A stretch of DNA of 64,000 nt from Heliocidaris tuberculata (lineage: Eukaryota > Echinodermata > Echinoidea > Camarodonta > Echinometridae). The translations under genes and the position numbers were made by a program. The notes below the pieces were generated by a model that was not told the origin of the DNA, searched no databases, and saw nothing but the letters and a program-made list of their open reading frames with translations. The first letter of the stretch is position 1. Every line of letters begins with the position of its first letter. Below, piece by piece: positions 23,662 to 45,780 of this stretch. The stretch covers positions 57,285,587 to 57,349,586 of the forward strand of contig CM046832.1 of the NCBI GenBank assembly GCA_025618425.1, written 5' to 3'.

Positions 23662-23952
23662 CAATGAGGAGGTAATGAAAGCATGCAGTTCTATTACGAG
23701 CGTGTGCTGAGCTGGGGGAAATTATATACCACTATCTACTAGTATTCTACAATACAATAGACAGTACTAGTGGTCCCCCAGCTCAGCACACACTCATAAT
23801 AGAATTGCATGCTTTCATACAATACCTACTCATTACCTTTGTCTTCCTGCTGATGCTACAGCATGTCTGACATAGCAACTGACATAGCAACTCCTATGTT
23901 GGTAGTGTATGTTGTATTGTAACAGGTGTCAGCTTTGACAAAGTTAAATATG
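23266..23952. mobile_element. foldback element interrupted by a poly-A-tailed insertion
   Basis: The outer arms atatttaactttgtcaaag...atgtcagacc (23266-23345) and its reverse complement (23865-23952) match closely. Inner arms (23678-23715 and 23773-23822, gctgagctggggg / cccccagctcagc) also pair. The left arm is broken by about 290 bases ending in a run of about 30 A. Confidence 0.82.
23368..23660 (+). mobile_element. poly-A-tailed insertion in the foldback arm
   Basis: Relative to the right arm, the left arm carries extra sequence between gcaggaaag and caatgagg. It ends in a long A run (about 23631-23660), typical of target-primed retrotransposition. Source element not recognised. Confidence 0.6.
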
Positions 23953-24249
23953 GCTAAACAGTTATGTAAAAAAGAAAAATATATATATGCGCATCCGGCG
24001 CGGACATAAATTTATGCGTTCTTATTCCACTAGATGGCGATATTGCTCGTTCGTCTGCTAGCGCAGCTGCTATTAATTTAAGCGTATAGCTCGATATTGC
24101 ATAATCAATATTGTTTCATAACAGCGGTGTACTCGCGAGGTCCGCCAAAATTCCTTTGTGGGTAAACTAGCATTAAATTCTTTGCTCTATTTTCCAACTA
24201 ATGAAACATTGGACGTTCTATCTGGCACAGACTTTCCCTGACCTTAGAC

Positions 24250-26016
24250 ATGACTACCGTGACCCATTTACGGAATTTGACGAAGTTATTTTCGCAACGC
24301 AAATTGAACGACCTGACTTGCGGGATTAGGAAGAGAGGCCTGTGCTCGACGAGATCATTAGCCCGACCAAGCGGCAGAGAGGAAGGCGAGGGGTCGGTGG
24401 CAGATATCGGCGTAAACAAGACTGGTAAAACAAAGGTATTACACCCCACATTATATTCATTACTATCATCTTCTTATAAAAGTCAATATAGATGGGATGA
24501 ACACCAATTCGTTTGGGAGATATTTTATATTCGATACAGCCAAAAATGTTTTTCTTTTGAAATTTCTCATAGCCATGATAGCTATAGACTATCATTAGTA
24601 ATACTAAAACTGATCTTCTAAATAAATATTTTTGAATTTTTGCATTGTCCATTCTGATTTCTCCCACATGTAGAAGGTTATCTGGGGGGGAGGGGGGTGT
24701 TTCACAAAGCTGTTCATAAAATTACACATTTTTCAATTTTAATTACACTCTCTATAAGCATAAAAGTGACTCGTGAGTAGACTACTGGAGGCAGCCATAC
24801 ATGGGCCGAGGAACCGGGGGGGGAGGGGGGGGGGGGGAGGGGGGGGGGGGTAGTGCTGTAGCCCCCACTTTTTTTGATTAGACACGTTTCATAAAATCCC
24901 CGAAAAACGTTCAAAATTGTCATTATTGAATTGAAATCAAATCACATCAGCCCCCCCCCCCCCCCCACTTTCAAAAATGCTCTGCGGCCACTGCCGTATG
25001 CGCATGCAAAGATAAAGGCTCGCACGGAACCAAACTCTTATTTCCTTCATACTCCATAACTGTTGATACTCCATAAATGCCAGATAAAGTTCTTGGTTGT
25101 TGATTTTACACTTTCTAGCTATACACAATTATTTTTTCAGGTGATTGGTACACTTTAAATCTGAGTTCTAGCAATTTTTTTCTAGTTTGCATTATTTTCT
25201 GGCCTCAAAACTCCATGTACACATCTACTCTACTTATTGGCAAATGAAATGAAATGTGATTGGTATTTGGTACTACAAAATACTAGAACTCAACATAACA
25301 ATCCAAGGATATTTCAATTTTCAAACAAATTTCTTATTATCCCTGAGCAGCTATTAAGAGAAGTTCTTTTATTCATTTCATTTTCACACAGGTTCTGTAT
25401 GATGGGGAATGCCCGCTGTGCATTCAAGAAATCAAGATTGTCAGGTACCTGAACAAGAAGAAAGATGCAATCTACTTTGTTGACATCTCACAACCTGGAT
25501 ACAATCAGATGGAGCACAACAACATCCCTCTAGATGAAGCCATGGGCGTCATGCATGTTGTAGGACCAGATAATACGGTGAGATACTGAGATTCCTTCTT
25601 CAGGTTGACCTCTCATACAGATGAATTGTTTCTTCATTTATCATTTAACAGAAAAAAAAAATAGTGAGACTATTAAAAAAAAAGGAATAAAATGGGTGCT
25701 GTTTTGGGAGCTTGTCAGAAAAATGCTACATTTTAAAAAAAGTTATCGTATGAATAACCAAGTAATTAAATTGTTGCAAGCTGAAACGTGTACATCAAAA
25801 TCTTTTTTTTTTATATGGAACTTTCAGGTGTACAAGAGGATAGATGCTGTGGACGCCATGTACAGTGCTGTGGGCTGGGGTTGGATGACTGGATTTATGA
25901 AATGGCCGATGTTTGCGAGCCTCTTTGATCGAGGCTACATGTGGTTTGCGAGGAACCGTCTCCGACTGACCGGTCAGCAGTGCAGGGAAGGGAACTGTAA
26001 GATTCCAGACACATGA
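24250..26016 (+). CDS. DCC-family (DUF393) thiol-disulfide oxidoreductase-like protein
   Basis: Three phase-0 exons, 24250-24435, 25392-25577 and 25828-26016 (TGA), give 186 residues. Exon 1 is Arg/Ser-rich and poor in acids (HLRNLTKLFSQRK, GIRKRGLCSTRS), so a mitochondrial presequence is likely. Exon 2 opens with VLYDGECPLCIQEI, the DxxCxxC signature of the DCC/DUF393 family, thought to be thiol-disulfide oxidoreductases; natural substrates are not well established. Exon 3 has VDAMYSAVGWGWMTGF and the C-terminal YMWFARNRLRLTG helix usual for the family. The start is the first in-frame ATG, shortly after a non-repetitive promoter-like stretch. No neighbour suggests a pathway. Confidence 0.88.
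24662..25390 (+). other. intron 1 of the DCC gene: MITE fragment and C/G runs
   Basis: It contains ggtgtttcacaaagctgttc (about 24697), a fragment of the MITE seen complete at 61284-61606. It also holds a mixed poly-G block (24817-24850) and a C run (24950-24966) inside a CAG.GGC-type remnant. No coding sequence. Confidence 0.55.
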
Positions 26017-27304
26017 GCCATGTCCAGTGTATGATGATCAGAGGGGAGATAATTGATAGACTGACAAGACTGTCTTGCTTGCAGAGGGAGGGAGCAATCT
26101 ACTGGTAATAGCCCATCGTGTCTTGTCCGCAGAGGGAGTGGACACTCTTCCTGCAACATCCTGCATAAGATGAATTATTTTGACACAATCATGAAACTGA
26201 TGTTGAGACTTTGTTCTGATTACTGAAATCATTATGGACGTATGTACATATAGATTATTAGTTTGTGATAGGAAAATTACCCAAATTTATAATGATCACC
26301 ATGTATTTAAGTCAGCCTAAATTGGGGAAGCTGAGAACTTGATCTTGATGTTGATCACGTCATACAACATTGCATCAGGAACAGGCAAAATTTGTCAAAA
26401 TGATTATTATATTTATGTCATATTTCTTCAAAAATTGAGTGGAAAAAATATAGAGTATCTCTTTTCATACATTTTCATTTTCATGGTATTGTATATGTCC
26501 AGTATGTTTATGAGGCAGAGATGAATGAAAATAGGTTGCGGTGAGGGAGAGAAAGGAATGAGCTGGAGAGGCAAAGAGAGGAGTGACATTTTAGGAGAGA
26601 GAAAGAAACAGATATGTTCTTTTTGGAATGAAATCAATTCGAAATATGAAATCAATGCCAGTCAATACATTGATGTATATGAGACGAGTTAAAGTCTAAC
26701 AGGGAGGCAAAGGAGAATTCAAATCTACATCAGATTTCCTTGGAAACAGAGGGGAAGTTAAAGGGGGAAATAAGAGACAAATTCTACAAAGGAGTGCAAA
26801 AGGGAGAGAGAGAGAGAGAGAGGGGGGGGGGGAGAGAGAATAAAACGTGTATTCAGATGAAACTTCTTCTTTTTGTAAAGTGAAAACATGAACAAATAGA
26901 AGGGATGAAGCATGCACTAAAAAAAAAAAAAACATTGAAAACAAATATATGGTCACTTCTTATCCAAGTAGTTTTTTGTTATGATTTTTTTTTTTTGTTG
27001 GTTCTCTTGTCTTCTCCCTCTCCATTCTCTCTTTAACAACCTACCCTTTACAACACTGCTCAAATAACAAAACAACCCCAGACAAATACATGTACCAAGA
27101 AGTTTTTTTTAGAGATATTTTGTTGTAAATCTGCTTCAACGACTTCACCAATGCACCTGCTTCTAAGATCGAAGAAGACGAAGAGCCCTACTTATACAAA
27201 GGGATTTTCTTGAATACCAATTATCTGACTGAATTGGTTTATTCATCTGAGTGTGTATTGGATTGTGGAAGACCTGCATCAATCAGATATGGTTATTTAT
27301 ATGT

Positions 27305-27472
27305 CCAGTGGAAACTCGTTATAAAGAGCTCTGACATAACAAGATTCCTGATACTTGCATAAAAAGGTAATTTCGCTGGTCCCAGGTCTTTATGTTCTTT
27401 TTTACACCCTGATATAAGGAGATTCCTGATATAAACAAGGTAATTTTCATGGTCCCAAGGCCATCGTTATTT
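27305..27472. mobile_element. small CAGTGGAA-ACTCGTTATAA repeat, copy 1
   Basis: It begins cagtggaaactcgttataa and contains two versions of gatataa.aaggtaatttt.ctggtccc. The same 170-180 base element recurs at 45608, 47312 and 48055, where both ends carry an inverted CAGTGGAA..CTCGTTATAA terminus. Confidence 0.6.
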
Positions 27473-27499
27473 GAAGACAAGATGGGTAACTAATCACCA

Positions 27500-27595
27500 T
27501 TTGATCTCGGGATTGAACTTGGGTCCTGTACTGAGGCCAGTCTGAGGCTGTACTGCAGACCGGTCAACCACTGGACCAACCAAACTATACATACA
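27500..27595 (-). mobile_element. tRNA-derived SINE remnant
   Basis: On the minus strand it reads ggtccagtggttgaccggtc, then about 40 bases on gttcaatcccgagatcaaa. These are A-box- and B-box-like parts of a tRNA-SINE head, diverged from the copy at 6086. Confidence 0.5.
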
Positions 27596-28938
27596 TTAAG
27601 GACCTAGTGTAGTTGACCCATGACAATCAGCATGTTAACAAATGGATACATCATTGACAACGACACTTAAAATGAAGTACTACAACATTTTATTCCTTTG
27701 ATAAAAACTAAAAAAAGTAAGAAGTAAAATCAAATATATACAGCATCTATTTTTTGTTGCTTTTTCCACACATAGAAAAATCTACATATACACCAAAAAT
27801 ATTGGTACATCCCCCCTCCCCCTATGCCCCACCCCATTGTATTAAGAAAATATGACATACAATTTCAAGGAAAATAAGTGAAGACCATAATAAAATTTTA
27901 CAGAAAAATGCCATGTTCATAGTCAAAGACAGTACAAGAATATAGATCAATGCCCAAATCCAAGTGGTTGGTACAAGTTAAGTAATTTGACTGGATTTTC
28001 ATATGACATGTACTTGTACATGTAAAATGACTTCAAGGCCATTATGTAACAGAGAATGGAAAGAAAATGCACATAATTGATGGTATAGTAAATATGCTTC
28101 AAGTAATCGCGATATCAGGCTTGCTTCCAAGAGATAAGGTTAAAAAAAAAATCTTACATATTTGAAGATGGTTTCTGGGTGATTAGTTAAAACCAGAGTG
28201 CCTTAAATACACCAATTAACAAATACATGTAATCAAGCACTGGCTCTTTTTACGACAAACCCTAATAATGCTTTCTTTTGCAACATACTGTAGACTGCTT
28301 AAAGCATTTCCGAACACGAGATGATCATTCACAGTCTTGTGAATATTTGTGGAAAATGCATTTACACATAAAATTCGATGTAATTTGACTTTAGTGATGT
28401 TTTTTAGAACCACTTCTTACATGTAGATCACTCCTAGGTTCTTATGATAAGTACTGCACAGTTATATCAAGTTGGAAGTTCTTATCATGCAAACACATTC
28501 TAATGATTCTACACATTTCTTGCATTTCCATGTCACTTTGGTAAAGAACCATGCTCAAAGTACATGTAATCATAGCAAAAGAGTTTGGAATTATTTGCAT
28601 AATGTTTAATCAAAATGAGTTCTCTTAAAATACACTGGAACAAATTTCATGAATACATGTACAGTGCTATATTTTATACTAATGAAAACAGGGATGTGCA
28701 GAATACTTTTGCATTATATCCAGATTATGTCTGGGCAGAGAGCGAATGAATGCTCATTCAAAATGTTTGCTGAGATAAACCTGGGACACATGAATGGATG
28801 CATGCAAAATTTTGGACCAAATTTACAAAATCACAGATTTCATTATCATTATGCAAAATTTCAAATGAAACCCTTCAGATGAAAACCAGAGAAAGCTTAT
28901 CACTACATTTTCTCCCTTACCAGCACTCAACCTTCTCT

Positions 28939-29305
28939 TTAAAGATACAGTTGAGTTCTGGTCATGCGATTACATTGTGAAAGAAACTGTCTGGAAGCTA
29001 TTGGGAAAGGTGGATCATATCTAAATAAAGATTGGTGTGTATACTGTGAGGTTTTGGGGTCATCAAAATGATAAGAAATCAACCCAAACTCGCTCAAAAG
29101 CACATGCAACGCACACAGATGTAGCATGAATGTTCGACCCGAACACTTCAGCTATTTTTCGCAATATTTTGAATATAAGGGTATTTAAAGAGAAATCCTT
29201 TTCAGGAGACATTTCTACTATGATCTTTTTCCAAACTGACATAAAAGGAATAAGAAAGCTCACAAATTATTTTTCACCTTTTCCAGAACTCAACTTTCCC
29301 TTTAA
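28939..29305. mobile_element. TTAA-flanked MITE, 367 bases
   Basis: Ends are TTAAAGATACAGTTGAGTTC and GAACTCAACTTTCCCTTTAA, an imperfect inverted repeat of about 20 bases. The interior (tgtgaaagaaactgtc, gatgtagcatgaatgttcg) recurs inverted at 31528-32256. No coding sequence. Confidence 0.75.
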
Positions 29306-30453
29306 GCAACATACCTTAAAGTGATTGATTAACTTTGTGAAAAATTGTAAAATCTGCTCAAATGCCAGTGAATTGTGTGCAGTCCTCTAACTACATATAT
29401 AATTAAGGATTTGTGAAAGTATGAGAGAAAATGGAACCCGTTTACTATCCTAAAAAAGAGAAAATCGCGATCAATCGCTAGCGCAAGTCGCTCGGCTTCT
29501 CCGCTGCGCTGCAGTCACAAAAACCAAGCACCAGCACTTGGCGATTTCAGAGCGGGTTTCCAGCCCGTACGGTATTCTGTGATAGAGCGAGGTATGCCAA
29601 CCGTAAGAGTTCTTTAGGGTTCGGTGGTACTCTATCCCGACATCACTGTTCAATCGTAAATATCTTAATATATAAACGACCAATCAGCTTATAAAACTCA
29701 GGCGATTCCTGTCTGAGCCAAAGGTTTGCAATTATGATTACAGCATTAGCTGGAACAGTGATTTTTTTTTTCAATCCTGGGCAAAGTTAATCAATGCCTT
29801 TAATGGAGAATAAAAATAGGATTTTTATTTACAGTGAAACCTGAATATAAAGGGTGCTCATGGGAGCAAGAAAAGTGGTCTTCATAGGTAGTCCTTATGT
29901 ACAGGTTCTTAAACTAAAGGTTTCAATCAGAAATGCTGTTCAGGGGAAATGAAAAGCATTGTCTTTTCTAAGGATGGTCTCTCTGTGCAGATGGTCAGCA
30001 AAGCAGATTTGAATATATCTTCAAAGAGCAGTGTACCTCGTTGGATTGACAATCATATCAGCGTATCGCTACCAGTCTCATCCACTCTTTCCATGGCATG
30101 ATGACTTCAGACATTACCCAGCACTTTATGGACCTGCATCACAGTCTCATTCAAAACCATGTCATCATCATCATTTATCATCAATATATTTCTCATAATC
30201 TTCATGATTCTTTTTCAATGAGATACAGTCTGGTTGTCTGGACATCTCCTTGGGCTTTTCATTTTTCAAAAAGACCATGGTTTACCAGGGTGCAGCAGAG
30301 AACCTTCTTGAAGCGATCCTCAAAGTAGGTCCAATAAGTTCTGGGCTGTTGATTCTTTCCTTGAGAATCTGCTAGCATTTGTCTTTCTGTCCTGACTGGG
30401 TTGTACCAACTCCTAGTTAATCAGTCTTGTATAGTTCATACTTAAAGCTGATG
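29306..30453. other. no gene seen; 3' flank of LSM8
   Basis: It includes a locally GC-richer block (29465-29660) with no recognisable protein or RNA, and a TTTATT (AATAAA on the minus strand) at 29824-29829. That signal could serve LSM8 but lies about 630 bases from its stop. Confidence 0.45.
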
Positions 30454-32915
30454 TCAGTGGACCACTGCATTGAGAGGTTCAGCTCGAATGTTTGGAAGAT
30501 CAAGACCAGTGTCAACGTCATCGTCTACCTCTCCTATAACAGCTCTGAATAAGGGAGAGGAAACGTAGCACAATAGAGAGTCAGTGGTGCATGGAGACAT
30601 GGAGAGAGAGAGAGAGAGGGTGGGGGAATAAAGTGAAATATTTTCATACATGTATCATGAAAAACCCCATTTGAAAAGTGATGTACAAATTTAGCATCAA
30701 TAATACTTATCTGTTCCAACAAAATTTAAAGATAAAATAATCATATGTACAATAGTTCATATATTGACTAGCCACTAACAGAAGTTTTCAAATGAAGCTG
30801 TCTCTCATAACCTTGGTGGGTGGGGGTGGGGGTGGGGGGGGGGGGGGGGGGGGGGGAGGGGGGAGGGGGGAGGGGGAATGTGACAGAGTTACATGCTTGG
30901 ATATCTACCTGCTATTGCTATTAGTTTCAACACTGCAATCTGATTGAGGAGAGAACTACAGATAACCACCACTTTCGTTGAATAAGAAAGCATAGACCCA
31001 GTACTAGTCTTGAACACTTACATGTTGTCTCCTCTGATGATGTAGAGTCCTAGAACCACCTGCTCCACTCCTGCTGTATTGCTGTAAACCCTCTCATGGC
31101 TCTCATCCAGAATGAGATTGATGGTCTGGTCAAATCCTTTCAGAGTTCCCTACAATGTGGAGTGAATCAAGTTATCAATTCAAAATTTAAAAAAAATAAG
31201 AGGCATACTTTTCATTTAATTAATACATTTATTTTTAAAAATTTTTCCTTCTTTGTAAGTTTGTATACTTGTTTGTATATTTGATGTTTTATGATTTTTT
31301 GTTTTTTTAATGGAGATGTGGAAATAAATTCAATCTAATTCAATTCAATTCAATTTAGGTCTGAAGTTAAGTATGCCATTAAGTGTCCTAGGTAGGTATT
31401 TCGGATTAAAGAAACTTCAGGGGGATCCGAATAAGACCTAAAAGATAATGGGGCTGAAAATCTGAAAAGAGGCTGGAGGAAATTCCAAGATTCAATTGCA
31501 AGCAAAAGTATGTAACGCATCAATCTTTTAAAGAGAAGTTTGAGATCTGGGAAAGGTGAAACATAATTTGTGAGCTTTCTCATTAATTTTACATCAGTTA
31601 GGAAGAATATCATAGTAGAAAATTAGACATGGCCCCTGATAAGGATTGCTCTTCAATTGCCCTCATATTCGAAATGTGACGAGAAATAGCTGAAGTGTTC
31701 TGGCCAAATATCCATGCCACATGTGTGTGCAGTCCCATATACCCATTTTTGTCTGCATTGAATGGGATTTTCAGAGAGATTGGGTCAAGTTCTTATCATT
31801 TTGATGATTCCAAAACCTTCCAGTATACACCAATTCTTATGTAGACATGATCAACCTTGCCAAATTGCTTTGAGACAGTTTCTTTCACAATGTAATTGCA
31901 TGACCTGGGGGGTGTTTCATAAAGCTGTTCGTAAAGTTACGCATGACTTTACGAATGACTTGAATATGAAGTGCCAGATAGAATGCCCAAAGTTTGTCCT
32001 GATGTTTTAACAAAGTGTGATTGTACTTCCAATAACCTCAATTAAATTATGGCAAAAAATAAACATGTACTTTGCATTAAAAATGTTTGTTATAATAAGA
32101 ATGTTAATCTACATCTGCACAGTTCAACTTTAGTTGATGCAGTTAAAAATGAGTGAGCATCCCATTTGGCTTGTAATATTTAAGTCATCCGTAAAGTCAT
32201 GCGTTACTTTACGAACAGCTTTATGAAACAACCCCTGAACTCATCTTTATCTTTAATTAGCAAGTGCTATGGTAAGTTACATTGCAAGTTTGCAACTGGT
32301 AAGGCGCTATATAAAAAATAGCTGATTAATTATTAATATCATTATTATTATTTAAATCTTTGTTCTCTGTACACTTTTACTGCTCCAACATACATGTACT
32401 CTTCACTTTGTTTACATTCATGACAAAAAAGTTAAAATTATGTAAAAATATGCAAACTTGCAAAGCAACAACAGGGGCGGATCTAGCTTTTTTCCAAGGG
32501 GGGGGGGGGGGGGGGGTTTGAGGGGCTGAGCTGGGTATTGCGAAGGAGCGTAGCGACCGAGCCAGAGCGAGCGAGGGGGGAGGGTGTGGGAGTTGGGATA
32601 CCCCCCTCCCACACTAGGGAGATTTTTCATTTTTAGGGTTGCCAGCTTGCAATTTTAAGCATACTTGCATGCTCTATTTTTTCTCTTTTTTTTGTTTGTT
32701 TTCCTATGCACATTAAATGTTTACTTGGCAGCCCAAGGGGGGGGGGGGGGGGGTTTAAACCCCCCCCGTAGATCCGCCACTGATCAATCTTTTTTTCCTG
32801 TTACAATGGGTCTTTAGTGGTGGTACATGTACATGCATATTTCTTAGCATGAACATACTGAACAGGATACTTACCACAATTTGTCTTCCATCATTGGTAA
32901 TTACCGATACAGTGT
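30454..32915 (-). CDS. LSM8: U6 snRNA-associated Sm-like protein LSm8 (first coding exon not found)
   Basis: Three coding exons on the minus strand: 32915-32875 (TVSVITNDGRQIV), 31149-31022 (GTLKGFDQTINLILDESHE..GLYIIRGDN) and 30544-30454 (AVIGEVDDDVDTGLDLPNIR...stop). Phases agree (0, then 2) and every border is GT-AG. The 85 visible residues match LSm8 (family length about 96), including the C-terminal NIRAEPLN.VVH. LSm8 is the subunit that defines the nuclear LSm2-8 ring, which binds the U6 snRNA 3' end. The first exon, about 11 residues with the ATG, should end with one base of a codon completed by AC. I found no such exon between 32916 and 34766. The gene diverges from SNRPF. Confidence 0.92.
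30827..30876. repeat. poly-G block in LSM8 intron
   Basis: ggtggg followed by about 20 G and then GGGGGGA units. It lies between the last two LSM8 exons. Confidence 0.85.
31528..32256. mobile_element. TTAA MITE, split by a second MITE
   Basis: Inverted relative of the element at 28939-29305. The left end is TTAAAGAGAAGTTTGAGATC. The right part reaches gcatgacc at 31904, stops, and resumes at 32236 as tgaactcatctttatcttTAA. The break is filled exactly by the MITE at 31905-32235. It lies in an LSM8 intron. Confidence 0.75.
31905..32235. mobile_element. palindromic MITE (gtgtttcataaagctgttcg), nested
   Basis: The termini are ggggtgtttcataaagctgt and acagctttatgaaacaacccc. Subterminal gtaaagttacgcatgac also pairs with its inverse. 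About 330 bases, with a full relative at 61284-61606 and a fragment at about 24697. It sits inside another MITE. Confidence 0.8.
32472..32782. mobile_element. MITE with CAGGGGCGGATCTAG / GTAGATCCGCCACTG ends
   Basis: Imperfect terminal inverted repeats flank about 310 bases with two long G runs (32500-32517, 32738-32753), a C run, and a gcgtagcgaccgagccagagcgagc stretch. Such CAG.GGCGGATC termini recall hAT-like non-autonomous elements. It lies in an LSM8 intron, 93 bases from the TVSVITNDG exon. Confidence 0.7.
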
Positions 32916-33502
32916 CTATAAACAAGAAGTGTCAAGGACAACACATTTTTGATTGAAAAAAATAAATAAACAGGCACCAGAAAAGATCTAGTAAAAAAGG
33001 TAGAAAACAAATGTTCACACACACACACACACCAAAACAAAAAACAAAACATCAATGCATACATGTACATGTAGCGCTCAGCCCCAAGCTGCTAAAGCAA
33101 TTGTCAGTTTGTCACCATTTTCATTTCTCTACTAAATTGGTTGAGAAAAAAGGAAAAGCATTTTGAATTAATTTACATAAATTATATTTGTTTGAGGAAA
33201 AAATTTCAATATTGTGTTTAGAAGTTCAGTGTAGACCTCTACCTCACTTAGATCTACCTGATGAAAAAAAAAAAAAATGAAATTGGTGAATAAATAACAG
33301 TCCAGGATGCAATGACAGAAAAGATGCCTTTTTTGAAATTTATTGAATAAATTTTCATGAATTTAATACCATAAGGAATGTTTGAGGCAAATATGTCAAC
33401 ATTCTGTGAAGAAGTTCTGTGTATCTCATTGATTTAGCTCTACAAGATGGGGGGGGGGGGGGGGGGGGAAGAATGTGGCCAATAAATGAAGAGGCATTTT
33501 TG

Positions 33503-33935
33503 TATGGTAGTGGATCCTATTTCTGAACACTTTTCAGAAAATCAACAGCAGCATATAAAATATCAAATGCAAAATATCTGTCAAACTTACATAATGAATG
33601 CTTAAAGTCCTACAGAAAAAGAAGTTGGTGGAATTTGAAAAAGACAACGTAGATCTAATACGATATTCCCTTCCGAGCGAACCCCTTCCCAACGACGCAG
33701 CGTTTTGGTCCCTTGAAAAAGGTATTGTATTTCCGAACGTGTGAAACCTATGGGAAAAAGACACAACCTACCCCGATTTCGGGCCAACGGGGGTGACGAC
33801 TGGGGGTGAGAGAGCAGTTCCTAAGATATTACTTATGTTCTTTTGCCTCATTTTATGATCTTGTACCATGTTCTTTGTTTCAATAGTGAGGAGAACATAC
33901 GCGTAGTCCCACGCTTATGAAAGCCATTTTATGTG
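33503..33935. mobile_element. half copy of the TATGGTGG foldback element, with insertion
   Basis: It matches the left arm of the palindrome at 40068-40830 (tctgaacacttttcagaaaa, cctacagaaaaagaagttg, ccttcccaacgacgc). After gacacaacct about 105 extra bases (about 33771-33875) occur before ttgtttcaatagtg. Confidence 0.75.
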
Positions 33936-34130
33936 CTGGATCTGGATCTGGATCTGGATCCAGATCTAGCATTGTGAACTCGTCTTCTATCAGCACATTC
34001 AAAAAGGCCATTGACAGTGCCTTTTAAGTACCCCGCACCCTCTCTCCACCGATGTGTTTATGCCCAGTAGGGCCCTGCATCGTATACATCCAGATCTAGA
34101 CTAGTATGGCTAGAGTAGACAGAAATAACC

Positions 34131-34195
34131 GTCTGATATGGGGAAATCTTTAATATTACTGACATTTTCCTACCTTCCCCATAGTCAGACGGTAG
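34131..34195. repeat. inverted repeat accgtctga.tatgggga
   Basis: accgtctgatatggggaa and ttccccatagtcagacggt can pair with one bulge around a loop of about 25 bases. It lies between LSM8 and SNRPF; function unknown. Confidence 0.5.
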
Positions 34196-34399
34196 CTTAC
34201 GATCGGCGGTGGTAGATGGAACAATTCGCGCCTGCATTTCAGGCGTGAGACTCCACCCTCACTTTTATTTCCCTATTTTAAGGGTTTTCTAGATCTAGAT
34301 ATACCCCAAAAAGACGTGTGTGCATTCCTTTGTTTAATTAGATCTATACCCTTCTTAAACTAAATATGTAATATGTGTAAAAACCGAAATATTAGGACT

Positions 34400-34766
34400 T
34401 ACTTGGTATGTCCGTGTTTACCACAGCGAGCTATACACTTTAGACAGCGACAATCGCTCAGTTCATATTTTGTTGTCTTTTGAACGACCTCTCCGATCGT
34501 TTCCGGGGTCAATCTTGGGAAAAAACTTTCCGCAGCAGTCTTTTGAGATCGGGCTTATGAATATTCAAATTTAATGGTTGACCTCCTCGCGAAGTTGAAT
34601 TGTCGGCGCGCACGCACGGTCGCGAAGGTCAATGGGATGGGAGGAGACTATTGGTGACGTGAACTTTATTTAATGAATATTCATTAATTTGATTCCAGTG
34701 ACGGGTTACGTAGTAAGTCATAGAAGAACAGACTTTTTGGCCAAAAAATTGTGATTTCTCACAGTT
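34400..34766. promoter_or_regulatory. candidate bidirectional promoter of LSM8 and SNRPF
   Basis: CpG-rich by local standards (gtcggcgcgcacgcacggtcgcg at about 34602-34624). It has an inverted CCAAT (attgg, 34650-34654) followed by tgacgtga, and a perfect 18-base palindrome TTAATGAATATTCATTAA at 34670-34687. SNRPF starts at 34767. On the minus side a donor-like accaagtaagtcc (34395-34407) could close a non-coding LSM8 first exon. The promoter role is inferred from gene orientation. Confidence 0.55.
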
Positions 34767-45259
<10,493 letters not shown>

Positions 45260-45607
45260 CAGCAGTAGTACTGTCATTTTAATGAACCATGAACTAACTG
45301 AACTCTGTACATATGTGTATATGATTGTCCGGTAGTCAGTTGCATCCCAGAAAGTCAGCTGGATCTTGTTTCAGGGAGATCTCAATAAGCAGATGGTGCC
45401 TTTCCCCAAAGGATACTTTTATCAGACATTCCTTGAGGAACAGAATGGTGATCAGAGTCGAGAGCAGAATGTCCATATGCGCATTTATCTCGGTATTGTT
45501 CCATTTTGGGGTGTTTTCCCCCCTTTTTGTGCGGTACAATTTTTTAGATGTAATTTTGGGTTGTTATTTAGATATTTAATGTTATATGTTCATGTTGCCT
45601 GGTACAT

Positions 45608-45780
45608 TGGAACCTCGTTATAAAGAACAGTTAAAACAAACTCTCGTTATAGCAAGGTAATTTTACTGGTCCCACTTTTTTGTATTCTATTGCTTTTTAG
45701 CCTTGAAATAACAATGTTTCAGTAATATAAAGAGGTAAATGCATTGGTCCCAAGGAGTTTGTTATAATGAGGTTCCACAG
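45608..45780. mobile_element. small CAGTGGAA-CCTCGTTATAA repeat, copy 2, in SNRPF 3' UTR
   Basis: It runs from attggaacctcgttataaag to tttgttataatgaggttccac, an inverted terminus. Inside are two aaggtaatttt.ctggtccc units. It lies between the SNRPF stop codon and its probable poly-A signal, so it is probably transcribed. Confidence 0.72.

Larger units (their letters stand above)
26017..28930. other. intergenic, no gene seen
   Basis: Presumed 3' UTR of the DCC gene, then AT-rich sequence. It includes a GA/GGGG purine block (26540-26840), a short CAGTGG-type repeat (27305-27472), a tRNA-SINE remnant (27500-27595) and otherwise nothing recognisable. Confidence 0.6.

Noticed and set aside
29465..29690. 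GC-richer block with a 70-codon minus-strand frame
   Set aside because: Considered as an rRNA/tRNA or retrotransposon remnant; no cloverleaf, no conserved motif recognised, so not annotated.
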